Shown here: piece after piece, positions 47,396 through 56,662 of the stretch | Position numbering within the stretch: position 1 is the first letter of the stretch | Layout: every line of letters starts with the position of its first letter | Assembly (NCBI GenBank): GCA_016713405.1 | Contig: JADJPF010000004.1 | Coordinates: forward strand, 248,001 to 312,000 | Reading direction: 5' to 3' | DNA length: 64,000 nucleotides | Origin: Blastocatellia bacterium | GTDB lineage: Bacteria > Acidobacteriota > Blastocatellia > Chloracidobacteriales > JADJPF01 | Made by a program: the position numbers and the translations under genes | Notes under the pieces: model-generated | Told to the model about the DNA's origin: nothing | The model's input: only the letters and a program-made list of their open reading frames with translations | Database searches by the model: none

Positions 47396-48280
47396 TTATT
47401 TCTCCTCTACCTTCATACCTGCACGAAGCCCTATCCAAAGCAGTATTAGCACTAGCGCAGTTAATAAAAAAGAAAGCGACGCGCCAAAGGGTTGATTACG
47501 TTGGACAAATTGATTTTGGATTAAATTACCAATCATTATTGACTTTGCACCTCCTAACAAATCAGGAGTAACAAAAGCACCTAGAGAAGGAATAAAGACT
47601 AAAATAATACCTGTAATAATTCCTACTTTAGTAAGTGGTACAGTGACTTTTAGAAAAGTAGCTAGTCGGTTTGCTCCTAAATCCATTGCTGCTTCTAGTA
47701 ATTTTGTGTCCAATTTTTCTAACGAGGCATAAAGCGGCAAAATCATAAAAGGCAATTCTCCATAAATTAGCCCAATTAACACCGCCCAATCTGTGTAAAG
47801 CATTTTCAAAGGAGCATCAATAATATGAAGGTTTATTAGTAAAGTATTAAGTAATCCTTCTGTACGTAGCAGCATCATCCAAGCATAAGTACGAATTAAA
47901 AAACTTGTCCAAAATGGCACAACAGCTAAAATTAGCAAAACACCTTTCCATTGTTTTTTAGCTTTTAAGGCTATAAAGTAAGCTACCGGATAGCTTATAA
48001 ATAAACAAATAATTGTAGTTAGCGCAGCAATCCAAATAGAACGCCAATAAATAATTAAATAAAGTGAGTCAAAAGATTGCAGGTAATTCCAAAGGCCAAA
48101 AATATACTCTACGCCGCCATACTCGCCACGACGAGCAAAACTATAAAATAGCATCACCATCAAAGGACAAACAAAAAATAGCCCTAGCCAAACTAACGAC
48201 GGCCCCAACAAACTAGCTATTTGTGCTTTAATTCGTTGGTGGTAAAAGTTGGTGATTTTTTCGCTTAGAGGAACTTTCAT
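47396..48280 (-). CDS. potB: Polyamine ABC transporter permease (PotB-type)
   Basis: A 294-residue permease with six membrane segments. It has SLVWLGLFFVCPLMVMLFYSF near the N-terminus (two more than needed to see the first segment) and the EAA loop LEAAMDLGANRLATFLKVTVP. It pairs with the PotC part of the fused protein downstream, whose start follows its stop by 1 bp. It is transcribed after potA with a 20-bp gap. Confidence 0.92.
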   Translation of the reverse strand: MKVPLSEKITNFYHQRIKAQIASLLGPSLVWLGLFFVCPLMVMLFYSFARRGEYGGVEYIFGLWNYLQSFDSLYLIIYWRSIWIAALTTIICLFISYPVAYFIALKAKKQWKGVLLILAVVPFWTSFLIRTYAWMMLLRTEGLLNTLLINLHIIDAPLKMLYTDWAVLIGLIYGELPFMILPLYASLEKLDTKLLEAAMDLGANRLATFLKVTVPLTKVGIITGIILVFIPSLGAFVTPDLLGGAKSIMIGNLIQNQFVQRNQPFGASLSFLLTALVLILLWIGLRAGMKVEEK

Positions 48281-48300
48281 TATTTATAGTCCTTAAGAAC

Positions 48301-49386
48301 TTAAACAGCTAAATAATCCTTAAGAATTACGTTACTTTCCTGGTGCCAATTAAGATAAACCTTTTGTCCTATATCATAGCTATTGCTAGAGTTACGGTTT
48401 TGTTCATAAATAATAATGCTGGTGTTATCACTTAATTTAACACGCCATTGTGTAGTAGAGCCAAAATAAACTTTCTCCTCAATGTTTCCAGAAGTAATTG
48501 AATTATCTGGGCTTATAGAAAGAGAAATTTTTTCTGGGCGTACTACAAATTTTACTTTTGAATTTGAAACTAAATCGGTATTGGTAAGAGCAGATATTCT
48601 ACTTCCATTAAAATTTAAAGTAGCTAGCTTGTCTTTAAGTTCAATTACTTGAGCAGTTAGCACATTTGACACACCAATAAAATTAGCTACAAATTCTGTT
48701 TGTGGTCGTTCATAGATTTCATTAGCACTACCAAGTTGTTCAATTTTTCCGTGCTGCATCACTGCAATACGATCAGACATAACAAGTGCTTCCTCTTGAT
48801 CATGAGTAACAAAAATAAAGCTAATTCCTAGACTTTGTTGGAGTTTTTTTAGTTCTACCTGCATTTCCTTACGTAGTTTTAAGTCAAGTGCGCCAAGAGG
48901 CTCATCTAAAAGTAAAACTTTAGGCTGTAAAACTAAAGCGCGAGCAATGGCTATGCGTTGTTGTTGTCCGCCTGAAAGTTGTTGTGGATAGCGATCTTCA
49001 AAGCCGCTTAATTGTACTAATTCCAACACTTTAGCAATTTTATTTTTAATCTCTGATTTTGATAGTCGTGCTATCTCCAGCCCAAAAGCAATATTTCCCG
49101 CAACAGTTCGATGAGGAAATAAAGCATAATGCTGAAAAACCGTGTGAACATTGCGTTTATAAGGTGGCAAATAAGTCACCTCTTGCCCAGCAAGAAGAAT
49201 TTTCCCTGATGTTGGTAGCTCAAAGCCTGCAATCATACGTAGCAACGTAGTTTTGCCACAACCTGAAGGCCCAAGCAATGTCAGAAATTCCCCTTGTTTT
49301 ATTTGCAATGACACATTGTTTACAGCATTAGTGTTGCCAAAGGTTTTAGTTACTTGAGATAGCTCAATATCATATTCGGTTGACAT
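48301..49386 (-). CDS. potA: Polyamine ABC transporter ATP-binding protein (PotA-type)
   Basis: ATG 49386 is preferred to the GTG at 49404, since AGG lies just before it. The 361-residue protein has Walker A GPSGCGKTTLL, Q-loop TVFQHYALFPH, signature LSGGQQQRIAIARAL, Walker B VLLLDEPLGALD and the switch His in FVTHDQEEA, then a TOBE-like C-terminal domain. It powers the PotB/PotCD transporter. Confidence 0.95.
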   Translation of the reverse strand: MSTEYDIELSQVTKTFGNTNAVNNVSLQIKQGEFLTLLGPSGCGKTTLLRMIAGFELPTSGKILLAGQEVTYLPPYKRNVHTVFQHYALFPHRTVAGNIAFGLEIARLSKSEIKNKIAKVLELVQLSGFEDRYPQQLSGGQQQRIAIARALVLQPKVLLLDEPLGALDLKLRKEMQVELKKLQQSLGISFIFVTHDQEEALVMSDRIAVMQHGKIEQLGSANEIYERPQTEFVANFIGVSNVLTAQVIELKDKLATLNFNGSRISALTNTDLVSNSKVKFVVRPEKISLSISPDNSITSGNIEEKVYFGSTTQWRVKLSDNTSIIIYEQNRNSSNSYDIGQKVYLNWHQESNVILKDYLAV

Positions 49387-49495
49387 AAACCTAAAGATTA
49401 GCACAAAAACAATGGATTTTTCTAATCTGCAATTAGATTTTTTTTTGGATTTTTTGGATTTTATTGAAAGTTTATTTTAAGACACAAAATATTAC

Positions 49496-50269
49496 TTAAT
49501 CGATTAACATTCTTACTTGTAGCTCATCAGCCTTTTTAACGGCTTCTGTATAACGCAAATATTGACGAAAAGAGTTGCTTAACTCTATTAATCGCTTTTT
49601 TTCGCCTTCAAATAAGTTATTGTCAAAAACCATTTCTAAAAGTTCGTTATAATCAGAAAGTGCCATTATTGGTAATTCTCTAGTGTAACTACTTATCCCT
49701 TGATCAGTTGCAGAAAAACCTGCTAATAGATCAAAAATATTGTTTGTGCTTAAATTTACTGCGCGACGACAAAGCTTTATGGCATTTCTTAGGGCAAAAA
49801 AGCGTAGTCCATCAGGAGTAACAACTTGCCTAAGACTTCTAGTAACCTCTCCATCAAAAGGCGAGTCTTTATCCATAAAAACATGTAAAGCCCTAGGCCA
49901 TTCTTCAATAGAGACTGTGTCAATAATCAACTGAAAACGATTAGCTAAAAAATGCTCAATATGTGCATCTATTGGGTAGTTAACACGTCCTAGACAACCA
50001 ATAGTTTCTCCAAAAGCTGGGACTTCATCCAAGTTAAGATTAGCTGGACAAGTTTGGCAAATAGGTAAAATTTCATCAATTTTTTGCAATTTTTCATTAA
50101 ACTGTTCGACAAATCGTACCATTTCCTTAGTAGGTGTTTGGTCAGAACTAATGCAAACGTTAATAAAGCGAGCATTAATGCTAGCTGCACGAGCTAGTTC
50201 ACGTAGATATTGCTCGCCATAGCGTCGTCTAACACTGCAACTAAATTCTACACCAAATTCTAAAGACAT
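49496..50269 (-). CDS. Hypothetical protein with a CxxC motif
   Basis: A 257-residue cytoplasmic protein of no family I recognise. It contains PICQTCPANL, followed by FGETIGCLGRVNYPIDAHIEHF, giving three Cys and two His that could bind metal. The C-terminal half is helical (ELPIMALSDYNELLEMVF, KKRLIELSNSFRQYLRY). It lies about 110 bp upstream of potA on the same strand. Confidence 0.6.
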   Translation of the reverse strand: MSLEFGVEFSCSVRRRYGEQYLRELARAASINARFINVCISSDQTPTKEMVRFVEQFNEKLQKIDEILPICQTCPANLNLDEVPAFGETIGCLGRVNYPIDAHIEHFLANRFQLIIDTVSIEEWPRALHVFMDKDSPFDGEVTRSLRQVVTPDGLRFFALRNAIKLCRRAVNLSTNNIFDLLAGFSATDQGISSYTRELPIMALSDYNELLEMVFDNNLFEGEKKRLIELSNSFRQYLRYTEAVKKADELQVRMLID

Positions 50270-50429
50270 AATTTCTACTAGGTGAAAACTTTGTTTTGTT
50301 AATTAAATTTGAGTTACTAGCTAAAGTTACACTTAGCCTAAGTTAGCGTCAAGATTTCTCTAATAAAAGTCAGAAAAATTTTTTCTGGGAAAAATTTTCT
50401 GAAAAATCAAAAAAATTACCAAAAATAGG

Positions 50430-50458
50430 TTGACAATGCTTAGTTAGCTGAGTAGTAT
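50430..50458 (+). promoter_or_regulatory. Sigma-70 promoter of tRNA-Phe
   Basis: Perfect -35 TTGACA (50430-50435), 17-bp spacer and -10 TAGTAT (50453-50458). The tRNA begins 11 bp after the -10 box. Confidence 0.75.
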
Positions 50459-50469
50459 ACAGAACTTCC

Positions 50470-50542
<73 letters not shown>

Positions 50543-50561
50543 TCAATTAGATCAACAAATT

Positions 50562-50589
50562 ACAGCCACTTTGTTAGTGGCTGTTTTTG
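50562..50589 (+). terminator. Rho-independent terminator of tRNA-Phe
   Basis: Perfect 9-bp stem (ACAGCCACT/AGTGGCTGT), 5-base loop, then TTTTT, 20 bp after the tRNA. Confidence 0.88.
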
Positions 50590-50763
50590 TTTGTACCCAC
50601 ATTCATACCCACATTAAAGAAAACTCTAATTTGTTGAAGTTTTTAAATTTGATGACTTAAATTAAAAATATTTAGAATGAATTAGTAAGCTACAACTGTA
50701 TTTTAATAACAAACTTAATAGTTGTTTTTTTGATACTTTGTTGAATGATATAAATTGATTTTG

Positions 50764-50925
50764 TTAGTAAACAAGTTTTACCAAATCTTCTAAACTAATT
50801 TCTAAAGCTTGACTTAATCTAAAAAGACTCAAAATAGTTGGGTTAATAGAAGCTTTTTCGATTTTTTGTAAATGTCTTGAATGTATTCCAGCCCGAAAAG
50901 CAAGTTCTTCTTGAGATAATCCGGC
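50764..50925 (-). pseudogene. XRE-family helix-turn-helix remnant
   Basis: The minus strand reads AGLSQEELAFRAGIHSRHLQ then KIEKASINPTILSLFRLSQA, LEISLEDLVKLVY and a stop. This is a standard Cro/CI-type domain (SQEELAxRAGI..xxxxxIEKA..xPTILxLxxLSxALxI). A TGA directly before AGLSQ removes any start, so only the domain remains. 50590-50763 has nothing else recognisable. Confidence 0.65.
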
Positions 50926-50956
50926 TCATTGATAATTGGCGCAAAAGCCACAATAT

Positions 50957-51160
50957 CTAGTAAGAAGAAGCAAAGAAATCATAACCAAGCAAATCTAAAA
51001 AATACGCTGAAAGAGATGAGATAAATTGAAGATGCCATAGCAACGACGCTTAAGAACTTTAATTTGGTCGTGTTTCAGTAGAGTTGGTAATGCAGTTGCA
51101 GCCTTTTGCTTAATTGCTGCTCAAACCAAGTACCAACTTTTTTACAACACGACCGAATTT
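50957..51160 (-). pseudogene. Transposase C-terminal remnant
   Basis: The minus strand reads KKVGTWFEQQLSKRLQLHYQ, then after a frame change HDQIKVLKRRCYGIFNLSHL followed by FQRIFLDLLGYDFFASSY and a stop. The IKxLKRRxYG pattern resembles the end of ISL3-like DDE transposases, but family placement is uncertain. No terminal repeats are seen. Confidence 0.4.
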
Positions 51161-51168
51161 TGTAAGAT

Positions 51169-52089
51169 TTACTTTTTAGCTGTATAACCACTTAGAGTAG
51201 TAACTTTAATATTAGAAAAATCTGTAGTAATTTTTACTCTGCGAAAACCGTTCTCATCATTTGTACTTTTGTAAGTAACTACATATTGATTATCTAACAT
51301 TTCTCTAAACTGTTTTAATGGAGCATCAAAAGTAACAAACCCTGTTCCCATTATAAAAGCATAACCACCTGTTTCTTCAGCAAGATAGTTAAGATTGTTT
51401 TGACCTAAGAAAACCCGACGGCTATTTGTTCCATTAGCAAAAATTGAGTAAATACTGATGTTTTCTTGTTGAGCAGCTTTGATTGCTTGATTTAGGTATA
51501 AGTTATTAGGTGGAGAAAAATCATTTAGTAATGAATCTACACCGTTTGAAATTAATAAAATTTGATTACGTCCGTGAGCTTTACCATTAAACTGTTTCAT
51601 TACATCAATTAAGTTTAAGTAAGGGCTAGCAGGGCCATTTGAAAAACTATTAACTACTCGTATTTTTTGTGTAGCTGATTCTAAATCTGTAGTAAATGGC
51701 TGTAAGACTTGGGTAAAGCTACCATTTAAGTAAGTAATCATTACTTGAGAACCCGTAGGTAAATTCTTTAGGAATTGCTTAAGAGTTCCTAATTCAGTAT
51801 TTACTTGAGAAATACCATCTTGAACTACAATAGCTAAGTTAATAGGAGCATTTTCAGCCGTTGCAGCAACAACGGAAATTACTTCTTGTTTGGTTCCATC
51901 TTCGGAGACTAAGAAATCTTCGCGTCCAAGTGAAGGTAAAGAGGTTTTGTTATTTGATTTAAGAGTTACGGTTACGGTTTTTACTTGCTCAGAGTTAGCA
52001 GCATTGGTATTGGTAAGACTAAAATTTAAGAACAAGGCGAATAAAAGGGATAAAACTAAAGATGATTTAACAGTGTTTTTACTTAACAT
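51169..52089 (-). CDS. Secreted VWA-domain protein (acidobacterial VWFA-related type)
   Basis: A 306-residue protein with a signal peptide (LVLSLLFALFLNFSLTNTNA). It starts with VTVTLKSNNKTSLPSLGREDFLVSEDGTKQEV shown here in part: the SLGREDFLVSEDGTKQE stretch is the hallmark of the acidobacterial VWFA-related family. The VWA core follows: INLAIVVQDGIS, GSQVMITYLNGSF, QILLISNGVDSL and ISIYSIFANGTN. The MIDAS site is degenerate (DGIS in place of DxSxS). Role unknown; probably envelope-associated. Confidence 0.88.
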   Translation of the reverse strand: MLSKNTVKSSLVLSLLFALFLNFSLTNTNAANSEQVKTVTVTLKSNNKTSLPSLGREDFLVSEDGTKQEVISVVAATAENAPINLAIVVQDGISQVNTELGTLKQFLKNLPTGSQVMITYLNGSFTQVLQPFTTDLESATQKIRVVNSFSNGPASPYLNLIDVMKQFNGKAHGRNQILLISNGVDSLLNDFSPPNNLYLNQAIKAAQQENISIYSIFANGTNSRRVFLGQNNLNYLAEETGGYAFIMGTGFVTFDAPLKQFREMLDNQYVVTYKSTNDENGFRRVKITTDFSNIKVTTLSGYTAKK

Positions 52090-52264
52090 AGGTTATTACC
52101 TCCAGCTATTAGGTTTAATTTTATTTCTGTCCGGCTTAAAGGCAAAGGTTATGCCAAAATCAGTAAAAAATTATTCTCCTATAATTAAGATTATCCATAG
52201 TATTTACAATGGATTAGCTATTTACCATAAATTAGTAAAACTCTATAAAGCAATGGATGTAAAA

Positions 52265-52301
52265 ATTTAGTACACCAAAATTAAGATTTAGTACACCAAA
52301 A
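52265..52301 (+). repeat. Short direct repeat
   Basis: ATTTAGTACACCAAAA occurs twice (52265-52280 and 52286-52301), just downstream of the GDPD gene end. No further copies are seen. Confidence 0.7.
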
Positions 52302-52318
52302 GGTGGAATCTTTGTTTT

Positions 52319-53069
52319 TTATAACAGATTTCGTTCAATAAAAACCTGCTTAAGTCGATCTGGATAATCAGTAATAATGCTATTAACACCTAAATCTATA
52401 AGTCTGTGCATCTCATCTGGTTCATTTACTGTCCAGGTATTGACTTGATAACCATTCTTTCTAGCAAGCAGCATTAATTTTTCATTTGTTAAACGTGCTG
52501 GGGGATGTAAGGCTTGTAGTTTTAATAAAGCAGCGTTAATTTTTCCAAAATGTATTGGCAAACGAGATTCAAATAGCAACCTTTGCAATATTAGGGGCTA
52601 ATTTCTTTAAGTGGTATAAAACAAGTGGGTTAAAAGAAGAAATTAAAATTCTTGAGAATAAATTATTTTTTTTAACTAATTCAACAATTGCTTTAACTTC
52701 CATTGTTGGACGTAAGGATAATGTCTTAATCTCAACATTAATAAACATCGAATTTGGAAGTAAATCAACTACTTCTTGGAAGGTTGGGATTTTTTCGCCT
52801 TTAAAACTTGAACTAAAATGTGAGCCAAAATCTAATTCTTTTAGAACTGTTAAAGGTGTGTTAGAAATCTGGCCTGATCCATTAGACCAAATACTTAAAT
52901 CATCATCGTGGGTGACTACTAGTTCACCAGAAGCACATAAAAAAGCGTCTAATTCTATTCCATCAGCACCAAGAGTATTAGCTAGGGCAAAAGCAGCCAA
53001 AGTGTTTTCTGGAGCAACTTTGCGCGCTCCACGATGTGCTAAATTCATTGGCCGCTTAATATTTGACAT
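52319..53069 (-). CDS. Glycerophosphodiester phosphodiesterase, one frameshift
   Basis: GDPD enzymes cleave glycerophosphodiesters to glycerol-3-phosphate and an alcohol. The 5' frame (from 53069) has the catalytic NLAHRGARKVAPENTLAAF, ADGIELDAFL and VVTHDDDL, and FINVEIKT. It ends at 52569 after IAKVAI. The next frame gives LLFESRLPIHFGK to VNTWTVNEPDEMHRLIDLGV and NSIITDYPDRL, the normal C-terminal end of the TIM barrel. One base near 52585 separates them. With it repaired the protein is about 250 residues, normal length. Confidence 0.85.
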
Positions 53070-53093
53070 TAACGGTTTGCCTATTTTAATACA

Positions 53094-53498
53094 CTAGAGT
53101 TTCTTAATGTCTTTTAAGATATCTCTAATTTCTGTTAGCAAAACTTCTTCTTTAGTTGGTGCAGGTGGTGCAGCAGGGGCTTCTTCCTTTTGCTTTTGCA
53201 TTTTATTTATTGCTTTAACAAACATAAATATTGCAAATGCAATAATTAAAAAATCAAATATTGACTGTAGAAAATTGCCATAATTTAACGTAACAGGAGC
53301 ATCCGGTTTACCACCAAGACTTATTTTTAAGGCTGTAAAATTTACACCTCCAACAGCTACACCAATAACAGGAGTAATCACATCTGCCACTAAAGAAGAT
53401 ACTATCTTACCAAAAGCTCCTCCAATTACCACACCTACAGCTAAATCTACTACATTACCACGATTAACAAAGTCCCTAAATTCTTGTACTATACTCAT
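53094..53498 (-). CDS. mscL: Large-conductance mechanosensitive channel
   Basis: A 134-residue MscL, a pentameric channel that opens under membrane tension. It starts EFRDFVNRGNVVDLAVGVVI in the first membrane helix, has the periplasmic loop PVTLNYGNFLQSIFDFLIIA leading to the second helix, and ends in a charged helix preceded by a Pro/Ala-rich linker. GAGG precedes the ATG. Confidence 0.96.
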   Translation of the reverse strand: MSIVQEFRDFVNRGNVVDLAVGVVIGGAFGKIVSSLVADVITPVIGVAVGGVNFTALKISLGGKPDAPVTLNYGNFLQSIFDFLIIAFAIFMFVKAINKMQKQKEEAPAAPPAPTKEEVLLTEIRDILKDIKKL

Positions 53499-53673
53499 AA
53501 TACCTCATTATGTTAACTACAAGTTTATATACTTTTATAATAAGTAGTTAATAATAACCTTAATTTATAAGTGTTTAACGGATTGATTTTTAGACCTTAA
53601 TTTAAGATTAACTAACTTGAAGAATAAACCTTAAAGATTTTTAAGAAGTTTTTCAACTATTTAGTAAATAAAA

Positions 53674-54108
53674 CTAGTCTTCTTTATCATCTTCGCTAGC
53701 TGTTTGTTTACGACTACGACCTTTTTTATTTGCATCAGAGGAAGGATCTTCCGTAAAACTCTCAATAGCTACTGCTTGATCACGAAAAACTTCAAATATA
53801 CTATCTAGTTTAGATACTTGAATAATGTGAGTAACACTTTGAGAAGGATTAAGTATTTTTAAGTCCCCACCTTTGGCCCTAGTTAGTCGAAAACACTGAA
53901 TTATTGTTCCAACTCCTGAGCTATTAATATAGTTGACGGAACTAAGATCAACCAAAAAATACTTTTCGTCCGCTTCAACCAACTGTTTAACATTACTTAA
54001 CAAAACGTCTTCATGTTCATCTGGTGTAAGACGACCTGTCAATTTTAATAGATTAACTTTGCCAATTTTTTGAGCGCGGCACTTTGTTGGACGTCTAGTA
54101 TTGTTCAT
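53674..54108 (-). CDS. STAS-domain protein (anti-sigma factor antagonist type)
   Basis: A 144-residue protein with one STAS domain (residues ~15-115). The phosphorylatable Ser is in VNYINSSGVGTIIQCF, typical of SpoIIAA-like antagonists. LKLTGRLTPDEHEDVL is the first strand region. The C-terminal ~30 residues are charged and disordered. No partner anti-sigma kinase is adjacent, so its pathway is unknown. Confidence 0.9.
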   Translation of the reverse strand: MNNTRRPTKCRAQKIGKVNLLKLTGRLTPDEHEDVLLSNVKQLVEADEKYFLVDLSSVNYINSSGVGTIIQCFRLTRAKGGDLKILNPSQSVTHIIQVSKLDSIFEVFRDQAVAIESFTEDPSSDANKKGRSRKQTASEDDKED

Positions 54109-54253
54109 TAAGATACTCCTGACTGTTAATAGACAGCAAAAAACACAGATAATTTTTATAACTTAATATTTTGGGATTTTTTTAGTCAAATGTGTGGCGG
54201 TGATTATAACAAACTTGATTATTGTGTGCGATATAGTTTTGCTTATTTGCCTA

Positions 54254-54970
54254 TTACACCAGTGTTTTGGGTAGATATAATTCTAAAAGGTCTTTTATAG
54301 GGGTTTTTGTGTTCCATTCACGATTAAAACGGTCATAGATTTTTCCTTCTACTCCTCCAAGCTCTTTTAATATGGGACGATCTTCTATTGTATATTCACC
54401 TCTCCAGCCTGAATAATCTTCTGTTGTTATGGCAAGAAGGTAGATAGTTGCTTGATTAATGGTTGTAGCTAAACTATTAATTTCAGCATCATTTTGATAA
54501 ATACATTTATATTCAATACATACATGAGGGCGTAAATTTATAGGCAAACTACAACCATTATTAAAAAACATGCAATGCTTAAGCTCTTTTGGAACTTTTG
54601 GGACAGTCTTATCCGATAACATATAATAAATTACGTCTTCAGGATAAAAAGGTGTGTGGGTTAAAAAAGGGGTGGTACAACAATTTTGCACACAAGTAAA
54701 ACAGTTAGGATGGATTTGGTTAAATCTTGCCCGATAGCTTTCTTGAACTTGAATAATTTTTTCTTTAATTGCTGTTAATAAATGGCTTGTACCATTATCA
54801 GAATAATCTATGCAGTTTTCTGTTGCTTGTTTATGTTCCTTTTGGCAAAAAACACGTAGCTTTCCACGATCAGTAGCGACCTGAGAATAGCAGCAAGACA
54901 AACAAATTTTATTAGCAGGCATTAAGCTTTTACGCCGCTTGCCTGCTTTACTCAAAGTAAGTTCACTCAT
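54254..54970 (-). CDS. Cysteine-rich hypothetical protein (YkgJ-like cluster)
   Basis: A 238-residue protein with many Cys. NKICLSCCYSQ and RVFCQKEHKQATENCIDY make one cluster; CFTCVQNCCTTPFLTH, HCMFFNNGCSLPINLRPHVC and EYKC make a second that resembles YkgJ-type zinc- or iron-sulfur-binding domains. No signal peptide. The function is unknown. It sits directly after the inositol-3-phosphate synthase gene (10 bp) and is probably in its operon. Confidence 0.7.
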   Translation of the reverse strand: MSELTLSKAGKRRKSLMPANKICLSCCYSQVATDRGKLRVFCQKEHKQATENCIDYSDNGTSHLLTAIKEKIIQVQESYRARFNQIHPNCFTCVQNCCTTPFLTHTPFYPEDVIYYMLSDKTVPKVPKELKHCMFFNNGCSLPINLRPHVCIEYKCIYQNDAEINSLATTINQATIYLLAITTEDYSGWRGEYTIEDRPILKELGGVEGKIYDRFNREWNTKTPIKDLLELYLPKTLV

Positions 54971-54980
54971 AAGTTAATAC

Positions 54981-56299
54981 TTAGTCATAATATTCTAAGC
55001 CAAGGTGAGTAATTAGTTCTTCGCCTTTTAAGTGTCGAAGAGTATTTTTTTAGCTTCATCAATTGAATAAATAAATCGTGTTCAGGATAAAGCTGTGGAG
55101 CAGTCATTGGACTCTTGAAATAGAAACTTAACCATTCTTGAACGCCACGCATTCCACAACGTTGTGCTAAATCCATAAATAAAGCTAAGTCTAGCACAAT
55201 TGGAGCAGCTAAAATTGAATCACGACACAAGAAATTAATCTTGATTTGCATTGGATAGCCTAACCAACCAAAGATGTGTCAATATTATCCCAACCTTCTT
55301 TGTTATCGCCACGAGGAGGATAATAATTAATTCTAACCAAATGGGAAAAATCTCCATAAAGTTCAGGATAAATTTCTGGTTGTAAAATATACTCTAAAAC
55401 AGAAAGTTTAGACCTTCTTTAATCTTAAATGATTCTGGGTCGTCTAAAACTTCGCCATCACGATTTCCTAAAATATTAGTTGAATACCAACCATGAAGTC
55501 CTAGCATACGACTTTTTAGCCCTGGAGCAAGCAAGGTTTTCATAAAAGTTTGGCCGGTCTTAAAGTCTTTTCCACAAAGAGGAACAGACATTTCTTGTGC
55601 AAGCTGAGTTAGGGCTGGAACATCAACTGTTAAATTTGGCGCACCATTAGCAAAAGGTACACGAGATTTTATTGCAGCATAGGCATAAATCATTGAAGGA
55701 GCTATATCAGGATGGTTTTCTTCCAAAGCTTTTTCAAATACTTCAATATTTTCATGAACTGGACTAAGCTTCATAAAAATTTCTGTTGAAGCGCACCAAA
55801 CCATCACTAAACGAGAACAATCATTTTTAGCACTAAATTCTTTAATATCATTAATTAGCTGTTCTGCTAAATCACGTTTATTTTTTCCTTGTTTAATATT
55901 TGTTCCATTAAGTCTTTTTACATAATGTTGATCAAATACTGCTGCCATTGGGCGAATTTTTTCAAGTTGTGGGCGCAAGGCTTCAAGCATGCTTTTTTCT
56001 AGCACTCCACAATGTAGTGCAGCTTCATAACAATTATCTTCAAATAAATCCCAAGCACCGAAAACTAAGTCATCCAGGTTAGCTAGAGGAACAAATTCTT
56101 TAATTTTTGGTGAACGTCCTTCAGTTCTTTTGCCTAAGCGAATAGTTCCCATTTCTGCAAGACTACCAATAGGTTGCGCCATTTTACGGCGAATAGCTTC
56201 AACTCCAGCAATAAAAGTGGTGCTAACAGCACCCATTCCAACCAGCAACACCCCTAATTTTCCTTTTGCCTCATCAATATGAGTTCCTTTTGCAATCAT
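54981..56299 (-). CDS. Inositol-3-phosphate synthase, three frameshifts
   Basis: The 5' frame (56299-55394) has the NAD site GVLLVGMGAVSTTFIAGVEA, LVMVWCASTEIF and CGKDFKTGQTFMKTLLAPG, followed by LGLHGWYSTNILGNRDGEVL: the signature of myo-inositol-1-phosphate synthase. It then breaks near 55400. The next frame gives KLSVLEYILQPEIYPELYGD and INYYPPRGDNKEGWDNID; a further shift near 55268 gives GWLGYPMQIKINFLCRDSIL. An extra A near 55036 turns the expected LKGEELITHLGLEYYD end (stop 54981) into LKRRRTNYS. Repaired, it has about 439 residues, the normal length. It makes inositol-3-phosphate from glucose-6-phosphate. Confidence 0.87.
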
Positions 56300-56387
56300 T
56301 TTTAATACTCCTACTTTAAATATATGACTAGATAGAAAAACGCTTTTCTAGCAAGTTGGCAAGCTTATATCAAATAGATAATGCTGT

Positions 56388-56418
56388 ATATCGCTAGCTT
56401 GCTAAAAGTTAGCGATAT
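56388..56418. other. Hairpin in the gap upstream of the inositol-3-phosphate synthase gene
   Basis: ATATCGCTA (56388-56396) and TAGCGATAT (56410-56418) form a 9-bp perfect inverted repeat with a 13-base loop, about 90 bp upstream of the synthase ATG. It may be in the leader of that gene. Confidence 0.45.
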
Positions 56419-56436
56419 GTTGCGATCTGCCCTTTA

Positions 56437-56468
56437 TGCCAGTTTTGGCAGACTTGTCAAAACTGACA
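56437..56468. promoter_or_regulatory. Tandem operator-like palindromes
   Basis: TGCCAGTTTTGGCA (56437-56450) and TGTCAAAACTGACA (56455-56468) are each perfect in their 5-bp arms around a 4-base centre. Their centres are 18 bp apart. Reading the minus strand, the second palindrome ends in TTGACA, a possible -35 for the inositol-3-phosphate synthase gene. The remainder of 56300-56662 shows no other gene. Confidence 0.5.
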
Positions 56469-56662
56469 ACTATAAAAAGCGTCACTTTTGGCGGAAAATA
56501 TTAAAATTTTAGGAATTTAAAGATTTACAATGATTGGTAATTATTTGATTAATAACAAGTTAGTTAAAACAAGAAATATAAAATTTCCTTTGGAATAGCA
56601 GTTGATATTAGCAAAGGCACAACAAAATTAAATCAAATATAAATAAAAGCGAGGAAACAACA

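Noticed and set aside
52265..52301. Possible CRISPR-like repeat
   Set aside because: Only two 16-bp copies with a 5-bp gap; no array, no cas genes.
52555..53097. 180-codon plus-strand frame over the GDPD gene
   Set aside because: The minus strand has the intact HRGARKVAPENT catalytic motif; the plus frame has no recognisable features.
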